Below, piece after piece: positions 7,497 to 15,308 of a stretch of 25,763 nucleotides of DNA. Position 1 is the first letter of the stretch. Each line of letters begins with the position of its first letter. Below the pieces are notes generated by a model. It ran no database searches. It had not been told where the DNA came from and saw only the letters and a list, made by a program, of their open reading frames with translations. This DNA is from a virus: the IMG/VR virus record IMGVR_UViG_3300020055_000140, positions 1 to 25,763 of that record. One strand, given 5' to 3'. Position numbers and translations under genes: made by a program.

Positions 7497-8049
7497 CTAC
7501 TACCCCTATGTTTAAAACAAGATCATAAAAAGGTTTATTTTCTTTATAGTCTGGAATGAATAGTTCAGGAGTCCTTTTCATTGCCAGCATAGCTGCTTTG
7601 CCCACAACCAATTTACCGTTTACCAATAGTGGACAAGGTGTTCCTGATGTAAACATTGCTAGCCACACAGATGTTTCTTGACACATTAGAGAAACGGCTG
7701 CTATGCTCATTCCCATTTCTTTTAATGTTTTTGCATCTTTGCGACGATTACATTTATCGTCTTGAATGTACTGTCCCGCACTTACACCAAATACTACAAA
7801 CTGGGCCGCGCCAGATTTTGACTTTAAACAAGTGTCGTTACCGCTACTCATTAAACTTGGTGCTACAGAACTATATACGGGCATTTGACTGCTTGATCCA
7901 GCACCATTATAAGTTTTACTATTATTTGTTGTATTGTTATTAGAGTTTACTGTGCTGTCTTGTGTGTTGGTATTTAAGTCACCTTCTTGATTATTTTGGG
8001 CGTCAGCGCCCAACGACAACAATAAACATAGCCATAGTATACGCTCCAT
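7420..8049 (-). CDS. Secreted conserved phage protein, Cys-rich (209 aa)
   Basis: This begins with a signal peptide (MERILWLCLLLSLGADA, predicted cleavage after ADA at residue 17). An Asn/Thr-rich low-complexity stretch follows, then the block SSQMPVYSSVAPSLMSSGND. Four further cysteines (NDTC, DDKC, LMCQ, TPCP) could form two disulfides in the periplasm. The MPVYSSVAPSL...GNDTC block resembles a protein I recall from marine podophages, where it is also of unknown function. The 3' end overlaps the next gene by 77 bases. It follows the oxygenase cluster in the operon. It is likely periplasmic; the function is not assignable from sequence. Confidence 0.87.
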   Translation of the reverse strand: MERILWLCLLLSLGADAQNNQEGDLNTNTQDSTVNSNNNTTNNSKTYNGAGSSSQMPVYSSVAPSLMSSGNDTCLKSKSGAAQFVVFGVSAGQYIQDDKCNRRKDAKTLKEMGMSIAAVSLMCQETSVWLAMFTSGTPCPLLVNGKLVVGKAAMLAMKRTPELFIPDYKENKPFYDLVLNIGVVDDDQEISDGVSLSERFRTSLINNGD

Positions 8050-8068
8050 AAATTAAAACTCTTTATTT

Positions 8069-8695
8069 TCATGCTAGGGAAAAGTTTACTACTAAGACAA
8101 GCCTTAAAGGATCGTCTGATTTTGGATAATCATTAAAATGAAATCTGTTTCCTTCAAAAATAATTATTTTGTCTTCTTCTGGTTCTATAGACTCTATAAC
8201 GGACACATCTTTATAATCTTTTATTGTTTCGCCTGACTGCCACTTTTCATGACATAAATGAGTTGAGCCGCTAGTAGTGTTAAAATATAGAAGCATAACC
8301 AAATGCTTGTTAGTTGAATCTATATGAGGAAGGGTGTTTTCTAGTCTATCTGATCTAGATCTTGGAGTTAAATTTAAAGCTGATCTAAAAATTGTTCCTA
8401 GTTTTAAACCATTATACTCCAAAGTGCTTTTTACTGTATGATATACTAATCCAGCAGAGGGTGATTCTGCCCTTCCTTCTAAGTTGCTTTCATTTTCAGA
8501 TCTATTGTGTATTATGTGATTTAATACATATGTATAGTTATTATTAATAATATCTTTATCGAACGTGCGTGGAGTCGGTTCTCTTAACTCCCAAAGTATA
8601 TAATTTCTATCTGTATCTTGCGTGATTCGATTTTTAAATATAATATATGTTTCGTCTTTTGGGTTTTTTAACACCGCATAGGCAGGACTACTCAT
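8069..8695 (-). CDS. 2-oxoglutarate/Fe(II)-dependent oxygenase-like protein C (208 aa)
   Basis: The iron facial triad of the 2OG-Fe(II) oxygenase fold is visible: the HxD pair H124-I-D126 (LPHIDSTNKH), a following hydrophobic strand (LVMLLYFNT), the distal histidine H186 in NRFHFNDYP, and R198 (PLRLVLVVNF) placed to bind the 2-oxoglutarate carboxylate. A strand ending KIIIFEGNRFH matches the usual lead-in to the distal histidine. Such enzymes hydroxylate protein side chains, nucleic acids, lipids or small molecules; the substrate cannot be read here. It overlaps the upstream oxygenase gene by 4 bases (ATGA), so the two are co-translated. It is the last of three consecutive oxygenase-type genes. 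Confidence 0.78.
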   Translation of the reverse strand: MSSPAYAVLKNPKDETYIIFKNRITQDTDRNYILWELREPTPRTFDKDIINNNYTYVLNHIIHNRSENESNLEGRAESPSAGLVYHTVKSTLEYNGLKLGTIFRSALNLTPRSRSDRLENTLPHIDSTNKHLVMLLYFNTTSGSTHLCHEKWQSGETIKDYKDVSVIESIEPEEDKIIIFEGNRFHFNDYPKSDDPLRLVLVVNFSLA

Positions 8696-9339
8696 AAACG
8701 AATTTGCTCAATCCATCCAGTAGCAATATATTTTTCTCCCGACAAAGGTGGATTGCCTCTGTGAACATGAGTAAAATGAGCAGGCCATATAACAACCCGT
8801 CCTGTCTTTGGTTTTATTCTAGATGTTTGGTATAAAAATTCAGTTTCTCCACCTTCAAAGTCATCATTTAAATATAGCATAGTAGCTAAGACTCTTTGGG
8901 TTGTTCCGTTTGCTGTATTTTCGCAGTGCCAAACATGATAACCTTCTGCTGGTTTTGTTTGTTGAATATTAAAATATGAATGCCGCAGCTCCATATTTGT
9001 TAATTCTTCATATTTATCTGAATATATTTCAAAACAAGTATTGATAAGTTTATTGTATCCTGCAATGTATCCTAAATAGTCATCGACAGGTAGCATATAA
9101 GAATTTTCTTCGTTTAATACTCTTTCTCTTTCAAGAAAAGGCCAAGTCGAAAATCCGGTATCTGTCCTTGTATTTGCAATAGTCTCCCCGTCAGAGCTTG
9201 GAATTTTTTTGCGAGGAACCGCTACATTAGCGTCTTTTGCTATTTGAAAATACTGTAGTAGCGGATCAGTATCAAAATCTGTGTCAAAGATACCAATAAA
9301 GTTATCAATATTTGCTTCTAAAATTTTTATAGTATTCAA
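8692..9339 (-). CDS. 2OG-Fe(II) oxygenase, prolyl-hydroxylase-like, with HxE variant (215 aa)
   Basis: The C-terminal half is a recognisable prolyl-4-hydroxylase-type core: GYHVWHCEN (H138-x-E140 where most relatives have HxD), MLYLNDDFEGGETEF (the characteristic LNDDFEGGE strand), IKPKTGRVVIWPAHFTHVH with the distal histidine at 191 or 193, and K203 in GEKYIATGW for 2-oxoglutarate. The Asp-to-Glu change at the second iron ligand is unusual, though I recall similar WHxE versions in marine phage homologues. The start is TTG, supported by GGAGG 7 bases upstream. Its stop overlaps the next oxygenase ATG. The substrate is unknown; virion, host protein or envelope targets are all possible. Confidence 0.88.
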   Translation of the reverse strand: MNTIKILEANIDNFIGIFDTDFDTDPLLQYFQIAKDANVAVPRKKIPSSDGETIANTRTDTGFSTWPFLERERVLNEENSYMLPVDDYLGYIAGYNKLINTCFEIYSDKYEELTNMELRHSYFNIQQTKPAEGYHVWHCENTANGTTQRVLATMLYLNDDFEGGETEFLYQTSRIKPKTGRVVIWPAHFTHVHRGNPPLSGEKYIATGWIEQIRL

Positions 9340-9351
9340 AGAAATCCTCCA

Positions 9352-9957
9352 TTACTTCTGTCCAGAAACTATTTTTAGGGCTTCATGCCCTGTACTTGGC
9401 TGTGTATACACCAAAAGATGTATATTATCATTTAATCCTATATTTTCTTCTGCTTGTAATGCCTCCGTAGGTATTCTGTCTAGTATCCCTATCTCTGGAG
9501 AGTAATAAAGTTCTTTACCTTTTTTAGTTAGCGTTCTAACAAACGGCTCTTTACTTGAGCTAACTAATTGCATTCTATATATTATAACATTTAAATCTGG
9601 AAAAGTAGTATCTATATGCGGATAAATTTTGCAACCCTTTTTAACCCTAATTAATACACATCTTAATATATCAGAGTGTATTGCTGCTTGCGATAAAGCA
9701 AGCTCAAGATTTTCTAAAAGCTTTTGAAATACTGCATCTGCTCCCGCAGTTATGTGCTTTTGATATGTAGCGTTTTCAGTAATTTCTGAAGAAGGCGTTA
9801 CTAGTGGGATACACTCTGCTTCTCTAAAAGGCCCAGAAGGATCAAATTGTTGTATTTCCCAAAGACTTTCTGAAAGCTCCCTATATTTTTTTATACTTTT
9901 ATCTTGTATAGGAACAACTGAGTTATCTACAAATAGTGTGTCTTTGAAGGCTACCAT
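9352..9957 (-). CDS. Aspartyl/asparaginyl beta-hydroxylase-like oxygenase (201 aa)
   Basis: The sequence IYPHIDTTF gives an HxD pair (H114, D116), followed by RMQLVSS (R128) as in Asp/Asn beta-hydroxylase or cupin-type 2OG enzymes, where H-x-D precedes a strand with R-x-x-L. A candidate distal histidine is H180 in NDNIHLLVYT. The N-terminal half (SLWEIQQFDPSGPFREAE) has no clear motif. Assignment is weaker than for the next two genes because the spacing to the distal histidine and the missing W-x-x-G segment differ from the textbook family. The ATG at 9957 has no clear Shine-Dalgarno site and follows the upstream stop by 6 bases. It is the first of three consecutive oxygenase-type genes. Confidence 0.7.
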   Translation of the reverse strand: MVAFKDTLFVDNSVVPIQDKSIKKYRELSESLWEIQQFDPSGPFREAECIPLVTPSSEITENATYQKHITAGADAVFQKLLENLELALSQAAIHSDILRCVLIRVKKGCKIYPHIDTTFPDLNVIIYRMQLVSSSKEPFVRTLTKKGKELYYSPEIGILDRIPTEALQAEENIGLNDNIHLLVYTQPSTGHEALKIVSGQK

Positions 9958-9963
9958 AAATTT

Positions 9964-10455
9964 TTAAAGAGTATTTTTGTCTGCCAACATAAAGTCTCTG
10001 CGTTCAGCAGCTAAAAGACCAACAGAAATTAAATAGTCAATACCGCCTATAGTTTGTGGGTCTTGTGGGTCTACAAAAGAAGCCGATGCAAGATCATCAA
10101 GAAATATTTTTACAGTTGCATCTGTTTCAGCAGCAGCATAAATCGCTGTTTTTTCTGCAAGAGTAAACTTATTTCTAAACTCACCAACAGAATAGGATCT
10201 GGCTGCCGTAGCTAATCTTATGGCTGTTGGATCATTGGGATCTGGCTCTACGGGGTCAGGATCACTAACCGTAAGATTTTCTACATCTACAATTTTATTT
10301 AAAAAATAGTCTTGGTCTTGAGCTTCTGGAAAAAGCTCTACCATAGCATCTAAATCTAAATAACGAGCATCTAACTCTAGCACAGTATTATCGTAGGTTT
10401 CTGTTATTCCTGTAACTAAATTATCTGCTTCTCTTTTAATTAAAAATAGTGGCAT
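9964..10455 (-). CDS. Tail-region accessory protein of unknown function (163 aa)
   Basis: This is a two-part protein: an acidic N-terminal domain (residues 1-68), a short Asp/Pro linker (VSDPDPVEPDPNDP) and a helical C-terminal domain with FRNKFTLAEKTAIYAAA and the block ASASFVDPQDPQTIGGIDYL. The C-terminal pattern (a helix, then a Val-Asp-x-x-Asp-Pro turn, then a hydrophobic helix) occurs in small proteins I recall encoded beside phage tail fibre genes. A fibre-associated or assembly role is inferred from position only. The ATG at 10455 is 13 bases after the fibre gene's last base. Confidence 0.8.
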   Translation of the reverse strand: MPLFLIKREADNLVTGITETYDNTVLELDARYLDLDAMVELFPEAQDQDYFLNKIVDVENLTVSDPDPVEPDPNDPTAIRLATAARSYSVGEFRNKFTLAEKTAIYAAAETDATVKIFLDDLASASFVDPQDPQTIGGIDYLISVGLLAAERRDFMLADKNTL

Positions 10456-10468
10456 TGTTTATCTCTCT

Positions 10469-11341
10469 TTAAGATATTTGAGTTGCTGAAAATTCGACGT
10501 AATATTGGTTGCTGTTAGAACCCGGCCAATTACCCCAGCCATTAGTGGAACTACCGTTGTAGTTTCTATTAAAATAACCCATAAGAACATAACGTACATT
10601 TGTACTATTTATAAATCTACAACTAGCGCCGTTATAATCACTATGGTACTCATAGCCGTAAACAGCGCCATCCAGCGCAGGGCCACTATTTACAGACATT
10701 CCCCCTCCATTAGTCGTAAGAAATGTTTTGGCAGTATTAACAGAAGAAATTGTCCATGTGTCATAGTCATTAGCACTATTTATTTGAGTCCGAGTCGCAA
10801 GACGTTGAACGCTACAGCTACTCAAGCGACTAGAAACAGTTGTATCAAGCCTGTTCCGGTATGTTGTTGTCCAGACGTTACTAGAGAGTGCAGTAGAAGC
10901 GGGAGCGCGTGAGCTAATACTAGTATCAAGATAGCCTGCTCTAGTATTTGTCCATGTAGCCGTAGAAAGGGCCGTGGACGAGGGCGCACGGGAACTTACA
11001 GTAGTATCAAGGTTGTCTAGGTTTCCTGCTCTAGTACTTGTGTATACATTACTAGACAAGGCTGTAGAAGAGGGTGCGCGGGTGCTAATAGCCGCATCTA
11101 AATATCCTGCTCGTGTGTTTGTCCATGTAGCCGTAGAAAGCGCAGTAGACGATGGCGCTCTTGAGCTAATAGTCGAATCAAGATTATCTAAATTTGTTGC
11201 TCTTGCGGAAGTCCACGTTGCTGTAGACAAGGCCGTAGATGCTGGAGCCTTTGTGCTTATATTATCATCTAAATAGGCAGCTTTAGCATCTGTCCAAGTA
11301 GCAGGATCAAGACCGCCTAAAAAATCTCTTAAATTACTCAT
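10469..11341 (-). CDS. Repeat-built tail fibre protein (290 aa)
   Basis: I start at ATG 11341 (MSNLRDFLGG) because it overlaps the previous stop as ATGA and has GGTGG 8 bases upstream; an in-frame GTG at 11353 would add four residues. Residues 11 to about 177 are six tandem units of the form LSxxxWTxxRAxxLD followed by ISxRAPSSTA. Lengths alternate 27, 30, 27, 30, 27 and about 25 residues. The remainder is a Gly/Asn/Tyr-rich domain (GYFNRNYNGSS, GWGNWPGSNSN) likely to be a beta-structured tip. Ser/Thr/Ala/Asp repeats with a tip domain are typical of trimeric fibres that bind the host surface. Receptor binding is inferred. Confidence 0.85.
   Translation of the reverse strand: MSNLRDFLGGLDPATWTDAKAAYLDDNISTKAPASTALSTATWTSARATNLDNLDSTISSRAPSSTALSTATWTNTRAGYLDAAISTRAPSSTALSSNVYTSTRAGNLDNLDTTVSSRAPSSTALSTATWTNTRAGYLDTSISSRAPASTALSSNVWTTTYRNRLDTTVSSRLSSCSVQRLATRTQINSANDYDTWTISSVNTAKTFLTTNGGGMSVNSGPALDGAVYGYEYHSDYNGASCRFINSTNVRYVLMGYFNRNYNGSSTNGWGNWPGSNSNQYYVEFSATQIS
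10811..11311 (-). repeat. Six tandem fibre repeats alternating 81 and 90 bp
   Basis: Within the 290-aa fibre gene, units share the core WTxxRAxxLD...ISxRAPSSTA. Odd units are 27 residues; even units have three extra residues (an added NLD). The pair therefore forms a 171-bp super-unit. The DNA copies are also similar (recurring tccatgtagccgtagaaag), so recent duplication or gene conversion is likely. Confidence 0.8.
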
Positions 11342-13695
11342 ATTAACATCCACCCTTGAGTTGCGTCAACGTATTCTAAAACGCCTGAAAAATAATCAAC
11401 ATCTAAAGTTAAGTCAGTAGCAGAACCCATAATATTACTAGAATTTCTGCCAACAGTCACTGAAGTAGTTGCAAAATTACCACCATAATCAACAAAGCCT
11501 ACTTGATCTCCTGCGGTGGGAGAAGCAGGCAAAGTCATTGTAAATGTGCCACCAGAGCTATCTAAATAGTATCTGTTGCCTTTTACGGCTGTAAAGTTTG
11601 CGGTTTCTGCTGGTGTTTGTGAAGCCAAGCCTCCACTAGCTGCTACAGCATTAACCCATTCAGATCCATTATATGCCAACACCTGATCAAGCGCAGGACT
11701 TGTAATAGTTACGTCTGTAAGCTCTGAAAGCTCATCGGCTGTATCTACTTGAGCATCTACATAAGCTTTAATAGATTCTGCGGTTGCCAGTGTTGTAGCA
11801 GTAGCTGTAGCAAAAGTATCGTCATCAAGAATAGCTGTTCCAGACACCCCCGTATTAATTACAGGAGAAGTTAAAGTTTTATTTGTTAAAGTGTCTGTCG
11901 TATCTCTGCCTACCAAAGTATCTGTTGATGTTGGTAGTGTAAGTGTTCCTGTATTGCTGATTGAGCTAATAACAGGAGTTGTAAGTGTTTTGTTTGTTAG
12001 GGTATCTGTTGTATCCCTACCGACCAAAGTATCGGTAGATGTAGGTAGGGTCAAAGTTCCTGTATTACTAATAGTAGAAATAACAGGCGCAGTAAGAGTT
12101 TTGTTTGTAAGCGTCTGCGTACCCGTAAGCGTAGTAACTGTAGAATCAATAGCAACCGTCAGCGTATTAGTCGCACCGCTTGTATCAATGCCTGTGCCGC
12201 CAGCAATCGTTAGAGTTTCAGAGTCTAAGTCAATGCTTAATGCACCGCCCGTATCCCCTTGGAAGTCTAAGTCTTGGGCAGTTACTTGAGAATCTATGTA
12301 GGTTTTTATAGCCTTTGCAGAAGCAAGTGTATCATCAGAGGCTGAGACACTACTAAGGTCTGTATCGACCGCAGTAACACCAGTAGAAGTACCAATAATA
12401 AGAGTATCAACATCTGCTGTTCCAACTACTGTTAGTGTTGAGCCATCAAAAGTTAAATTACCGCTATCTTCTATAGAGCCAGCGGTTCCTGCAAGAACCA
12501 CCCTACCTGAAGTAAGGTCGCTAACTGTTGCGCTGGCAAGAGTTGATTCTCCTGTAACTCCCAGCGTAGTAGATGCTGTAATACTTGTAAAGGCTCCTGT
12601 AGAAGCTGTTGAGCTACCAATTGCTGTAGCATCTATTGTACCGCCATTTATATCAGCAGTCGTTAAAACAGAGCTAGCAAGAGTAACAACACCAGTAGCA
12701 TCTGCAATAGAGCCTGCTGAAGTACCGTCTTTTGCTTTGATGTTTGTAACTTCAACATTAGTAGTATCAACTGTTGTTGCATTTGCTGTTGTAAAAGTCG
12801 CTTCTGCTGCACTTGAGCCTCCAATTGTGGCTCCATCAATAGTTCCACCATCAATATCAGCAGTATCAGCTACTAAACTATCAATGTTGGCAATTCCGTC
12901 AATATAAAGATTTCGCCATTCTTTTGTAGCACTACCAAGATCATAAGTATCATCAACATCAGGAGTGATGTGTGAGGCTATGTCTGCGCCAAGAGTAATT
13001 GTATCGGTATCTGCATCACCAAATGTAAGGTTTCCAGAAATTGTAGCATTGCCCGTTACAGTTAAGTTACCGCCAACCGCTACATCACCTGTAGTAGTAA
13101 TTGCATCAATATAAGCATTTGCCCAATATAGTGAAGTGCTACCAAGATCCCAAAGGCTGTCTGTTTGTGGCAAGAAATTTGAATTAACTGTAGCAGTTAT
13201 AATCAGCGTATCTGCTGCTGCATTGCCAATTGTTACATCGCCAGAAAAAGTTGCTGTCCCACCAACATTAAGAGTAGTTCCAATCACTGCTGAAGCATCA
13301 ACACTCAAGTCATCAATTGTAGCTGTACCATCTATATAAAGATTTTTGAACTCAAGTGAGGCCGAGCCAAGATCAATATCATCATCGGTTACTGGGACAA
13401 TAGCCCCATCTTGAATGCGGATTTGTTCGACAGGCGCACTAGCTACTTCTACAAAGAAGCCCCAGCGGTTGTTGGAATCATCGACAACAATTTTATTATT
13501 AAAATCTAAGTCGCCAATTTGCGGAATGTTACCGCCTTCTCCAACAGTGCCATCATGTCTATGTCCGGTAGTAACTGCACTAATGCTAGAATAATTGAAT
13601 GCATTTACAAGCTGATTGTATTCATCATTAAATAACGCTGCTGTAATGGTATCGCCATCTGCAAATGTACTTTGTCGCGAATAGTTTTGAGCCAT
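11338..13695 (-). CDS. Large tail fibre / appendage protein (785 aa)
   Basis: The N-terminus has a conserved-looking attachment segment (YNQLVNAFNYSS, GHRHDGT). Three repeats follow with the motif DLGSxxxxWxNxYID (DLGSASLEFKNLYIDG, DLGSTSLYWANAYID, DLGSATKEWRNLYIDG), each followed by GG-NL-TV-type beta segments. A long Ala/Thr/Ser/Asp-rich beta-repeat shaft comes next, with TLTNKTLTxPVI repeats around residues 525-615. The C-terminal domain (FTMTLPASPTAGDQVGFVDY) resembles a common fibre C-terminal fold. The lack of charge and the abundance of Thr, Gly and Asp fit a beta-helical trimeric fibre. AGGAG precedes the ATG. Its stop overlaps the second fibre gene. Confidence 0.88.
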   Translation of the reverse strand: MAQNYSRQSTFADGDTITAALFNDEYNQLVNAFNYSSISAVTTGHRHDGTVGEGGNIPQIGDLDFNNKIVVDDSNNRWGFFVEVASAPVEQIRIQDGAIVPVTDDDIDLGSASLEFKNLYIDGTATIDDLSVDASAVIGTTLNVGGTATFSGDVTIGNAAADTLIITATVNSNFLPQTDSLWDLGSTSLYWANAYIDAITTTGDVAVGGNLTVTGNATISGNLTFGDADTDTITLGADIASHITPDVDDTYDLGSATKEWRNLYIDGIANIDSLVADTADIDGGTIDGATIGGSSAAEATFTTANATTVDTTNVEVTNIKAKDGTSAGSIADATGVVTLASSVLTTADINGGTIDATAIGSSTASTGAFTSITASTTLGVTGESTLASATVSDLTSGRVVLAGTAGSIEDSGNLTFDGSTLTVVGTADVDTLIIGTSTGVTAVDTDLSSVSASDDTLASAKAIKTYIDSQVTAQDLDFQGDTGGALSIDLDSETLTIAGGTGIDTSGATNTLTVAIDSTVTTLTGTQTLTNKTLTAPVISTISNTGTLTLPTSTDTLVGRDTTDTLTNKTLTTPVISSISNTGTLTLPTSTDTLVGRDTTDTLTNKTLTSPVINTGVSGTAILDDDTFATATATTLATAESIKAYVDAQVDTADELSELTDVTITSPALDQVLAYNGSEWVNAVAASGGLASQTPAETANFTAVKGNRYYLDSSGGTFTMTLPASPTAGDQVGFVDYGGNFATTSVTVGRNSSNIMGSATDLTLDVDYFSGVLEYVDATQGWMLI
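11850..12113 (-). repeat. 37-residue tandem repeat in the large fibre, about 2.4 copies
   Basis: Units begin TLTNKTLTxPVI, continue SNTGTLTLPTSTDTLVGRD and end TTD. Two complete 111-bp copies and a partial third are present, almost identical in protein and very similar in DNA. Similar TLTNKTLTxP units occur in many phage fibres. Confidence 0.8.
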
Positions 13696-13697
13696 TA

Positions 13698-15308
13698 TTA
13701 TCTCCTACCTGATGGCATATAATCTATATAAAAACCATTTATTGCATAAGGAAAAGATTTATCATCTGTTCTTAACCTTAAACTCATTGTATATCCAGAA
13801 CCCTCTACTGCCTGTCTAACCATTGGATCATTTGTCCCACCAAATTCTGCCCTACCAAAAAGAGAAGTACCAAAAATTGCAGGCAGTGGAACGTGAGCTA
13901 AAGAATAATCTGCTGGCTGTGCAATTGCGCTAGATTTATAATCATATCTTATTCGTAAAGTAGGATCTACTTCACCTTCTGGCGAAACAGAAATTTTAAC
14001 GTACTTTAAAGTTTTCTTTGTTCCGATATCTCCAAAATCTAAATCTGAAGTTTCGTATGTTGCAAAAATATTTTGTTCTACACCATCTTCTAGAAAACTA
14101 TTACCAGTGTCGTGATTATAAATATAGCCATCTTTGTCACCATGATAAATAATTTCATCATTTTCATAGTTTAGTGTTGAAACTAAACCAAAGGCCTGTA
14201 TACCTTGTGTTTCAGACCATTCAAAGTTTTGTCCAGTAAAGGTTCCAATAATCCCTCTGGCACTATTTCGGCTTTGAGCAATGCCAGAATAAAATAAACG
14301 ATATTGAGACTTAGAGCGAACTACGCAGCTACTGATTTGATAATCACCAACTCTTTTGCCTATATCTCCAATAATACTTTGAATTTGTCTTGAAACTGAA
14401 CTTAGCTCAACGTCTCCAATTCTTGCCGTTCCTGCAATTGTTCGTATACCGTCTGGACTAAGAAATAAAAGATCACCACCAATTTCTTGAATGCTGTAAG
14501 CACTTAAACAACCAATGTTATTTGTAACTTGGACAATTACTGGAGTGCCATTAATATCATCTAGACGGTGAATAGTGTTTTGACAAAAAATAAATAGAGA
14601 ATCACGGAAGCTTTTTACCCCCGTAATTTTATCTGCAATTGATGCTGCTCCAGAACCTGTACCAGTAAAATCTCTATCGTCATTTGTTTTTGACCAGTAA
14701 ACTGTGCTTGGCGCATTGTCAGGATCTACAATAATTAAATGTTTGTCATGAAGCTCAATAAATTGTCCAGCCGCAGGGTTGGTAATTTCTTCATAAACAA
14801 AAAGCCTTCCTGCTCCTGTACCATCAATATGAAAATGAGCTACTTCGTCTTTGCCTGTTGCGATAGACAAAGAACCATAAAGACTTGAAGTGTGGCCTGT
14901 AGGCGCACGAGTCAACACAAACTGTGCAGGATATTGATCTACGGCTTGATTGGGCCTATCTAGCTCTGTCTGCGAACTTAAATTAGCCTCTGTTACACCA
15001 GAATGACCAGTATCATAATTTACTTGAATCCAAGAGGCTCCATCTTCTGAATAATAAATAGAAGAGCCAACGACAACAACAAGCCCTAAAGCATACGGGT
15101 AAATACCTAAAATTGGATTTCCTGCTTCTGGCCTTGTTGCGGATGCTCCACCAAATGCTGTAAAGCCGTTTATGCGTCTATAGCCACCATCTGTATCAAT
15201 TTCAAAGTTTGTTAGTTGGGTGGCAAACCCCGGCTGTCCCGTAAGTTCTAACGAGTTTAAATTTGTATTAAGACCACCTCTACATGAAAAGCTAAATGCC
15301 TGAGACAT
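13698..15308 (-). CDS. Tail/stabilisation protein, probably beta-propeller (536 aa)
   Basis: The N-terminus (SFSCRGGLNTNLNSLELTGQPG...FEIDTDGGYRRINGF) matches the opening found in many podophage tail proteins that read as beta-propellers, analogous to P22 gp10 packaged-DNA stabilisation proteins: GGLN, then a tail-DGG-RR-GF motif. The middle has repeating beta-strand segments (LFIFCQNTIHRL, LLFLSPDGIRTIAG). The order after the gp4-like adaptor and before the fibres is the same as for the P22 connector stack. The start overlaps the upstream stop as TAATG. A role in plugging the portal channel or connecting to the tail is inferred from fold type and order. Confidence 0.8.
   Translation of the reverse strand: MSQAFSFSCRGGLNTNLNSLELTGQPGFATQLTNFEIDTDGGYRRINGFTAFGGASATRPEAGNPILGIYPYALGLVVVVGSSIYYSEDGASWIQVNYDTGHSGVTEANLSSQTELDRPNQAVDQYPAQFVLTRAPTGHTSSLYGSLSIATGKDEVAHFHIDGTGAGRLFVYEEITNPAAGQFIELHDKHLIIVDPDNAPSTVYWSKTNDDRDFTGTGSGAASIADKITGVKSFRDSLFIFCQNTIHRLDDINGTPVIVQVTNNIGCLSAYSIQEIGGDLLFLSPDGIRTIAGTARIGDVELSSVSRQIQSIIGDIGKRVGDYQISSCVVRSKSQYRLFYSGIAQSRNSARGIIGTFTGQNFEWSETQGIQAFGLVSTLNYENDEIIYHGDKDGYIYNHDTGNSFLEDGVEQNIFATYETSDLDFGDIGTKKTLKYVKISVSPEGEVDPTLRIRYDYKSSAIAQPADYSLAHVPLPAIFGTSLFGRAEFGGTNDPMVRQAVEGSGYTMSLRLRTDDKSFPYAINGFYIDYMPSGRR

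Noticed and set aside
11891-12289. 132-codon + strand frame with repeated VSLPTKVSVDVG units
   Set aside because: The repeats are the reverse complement of the fibre TLTNKTLT repeats; no start signal, and no neighbouring + strand genes.
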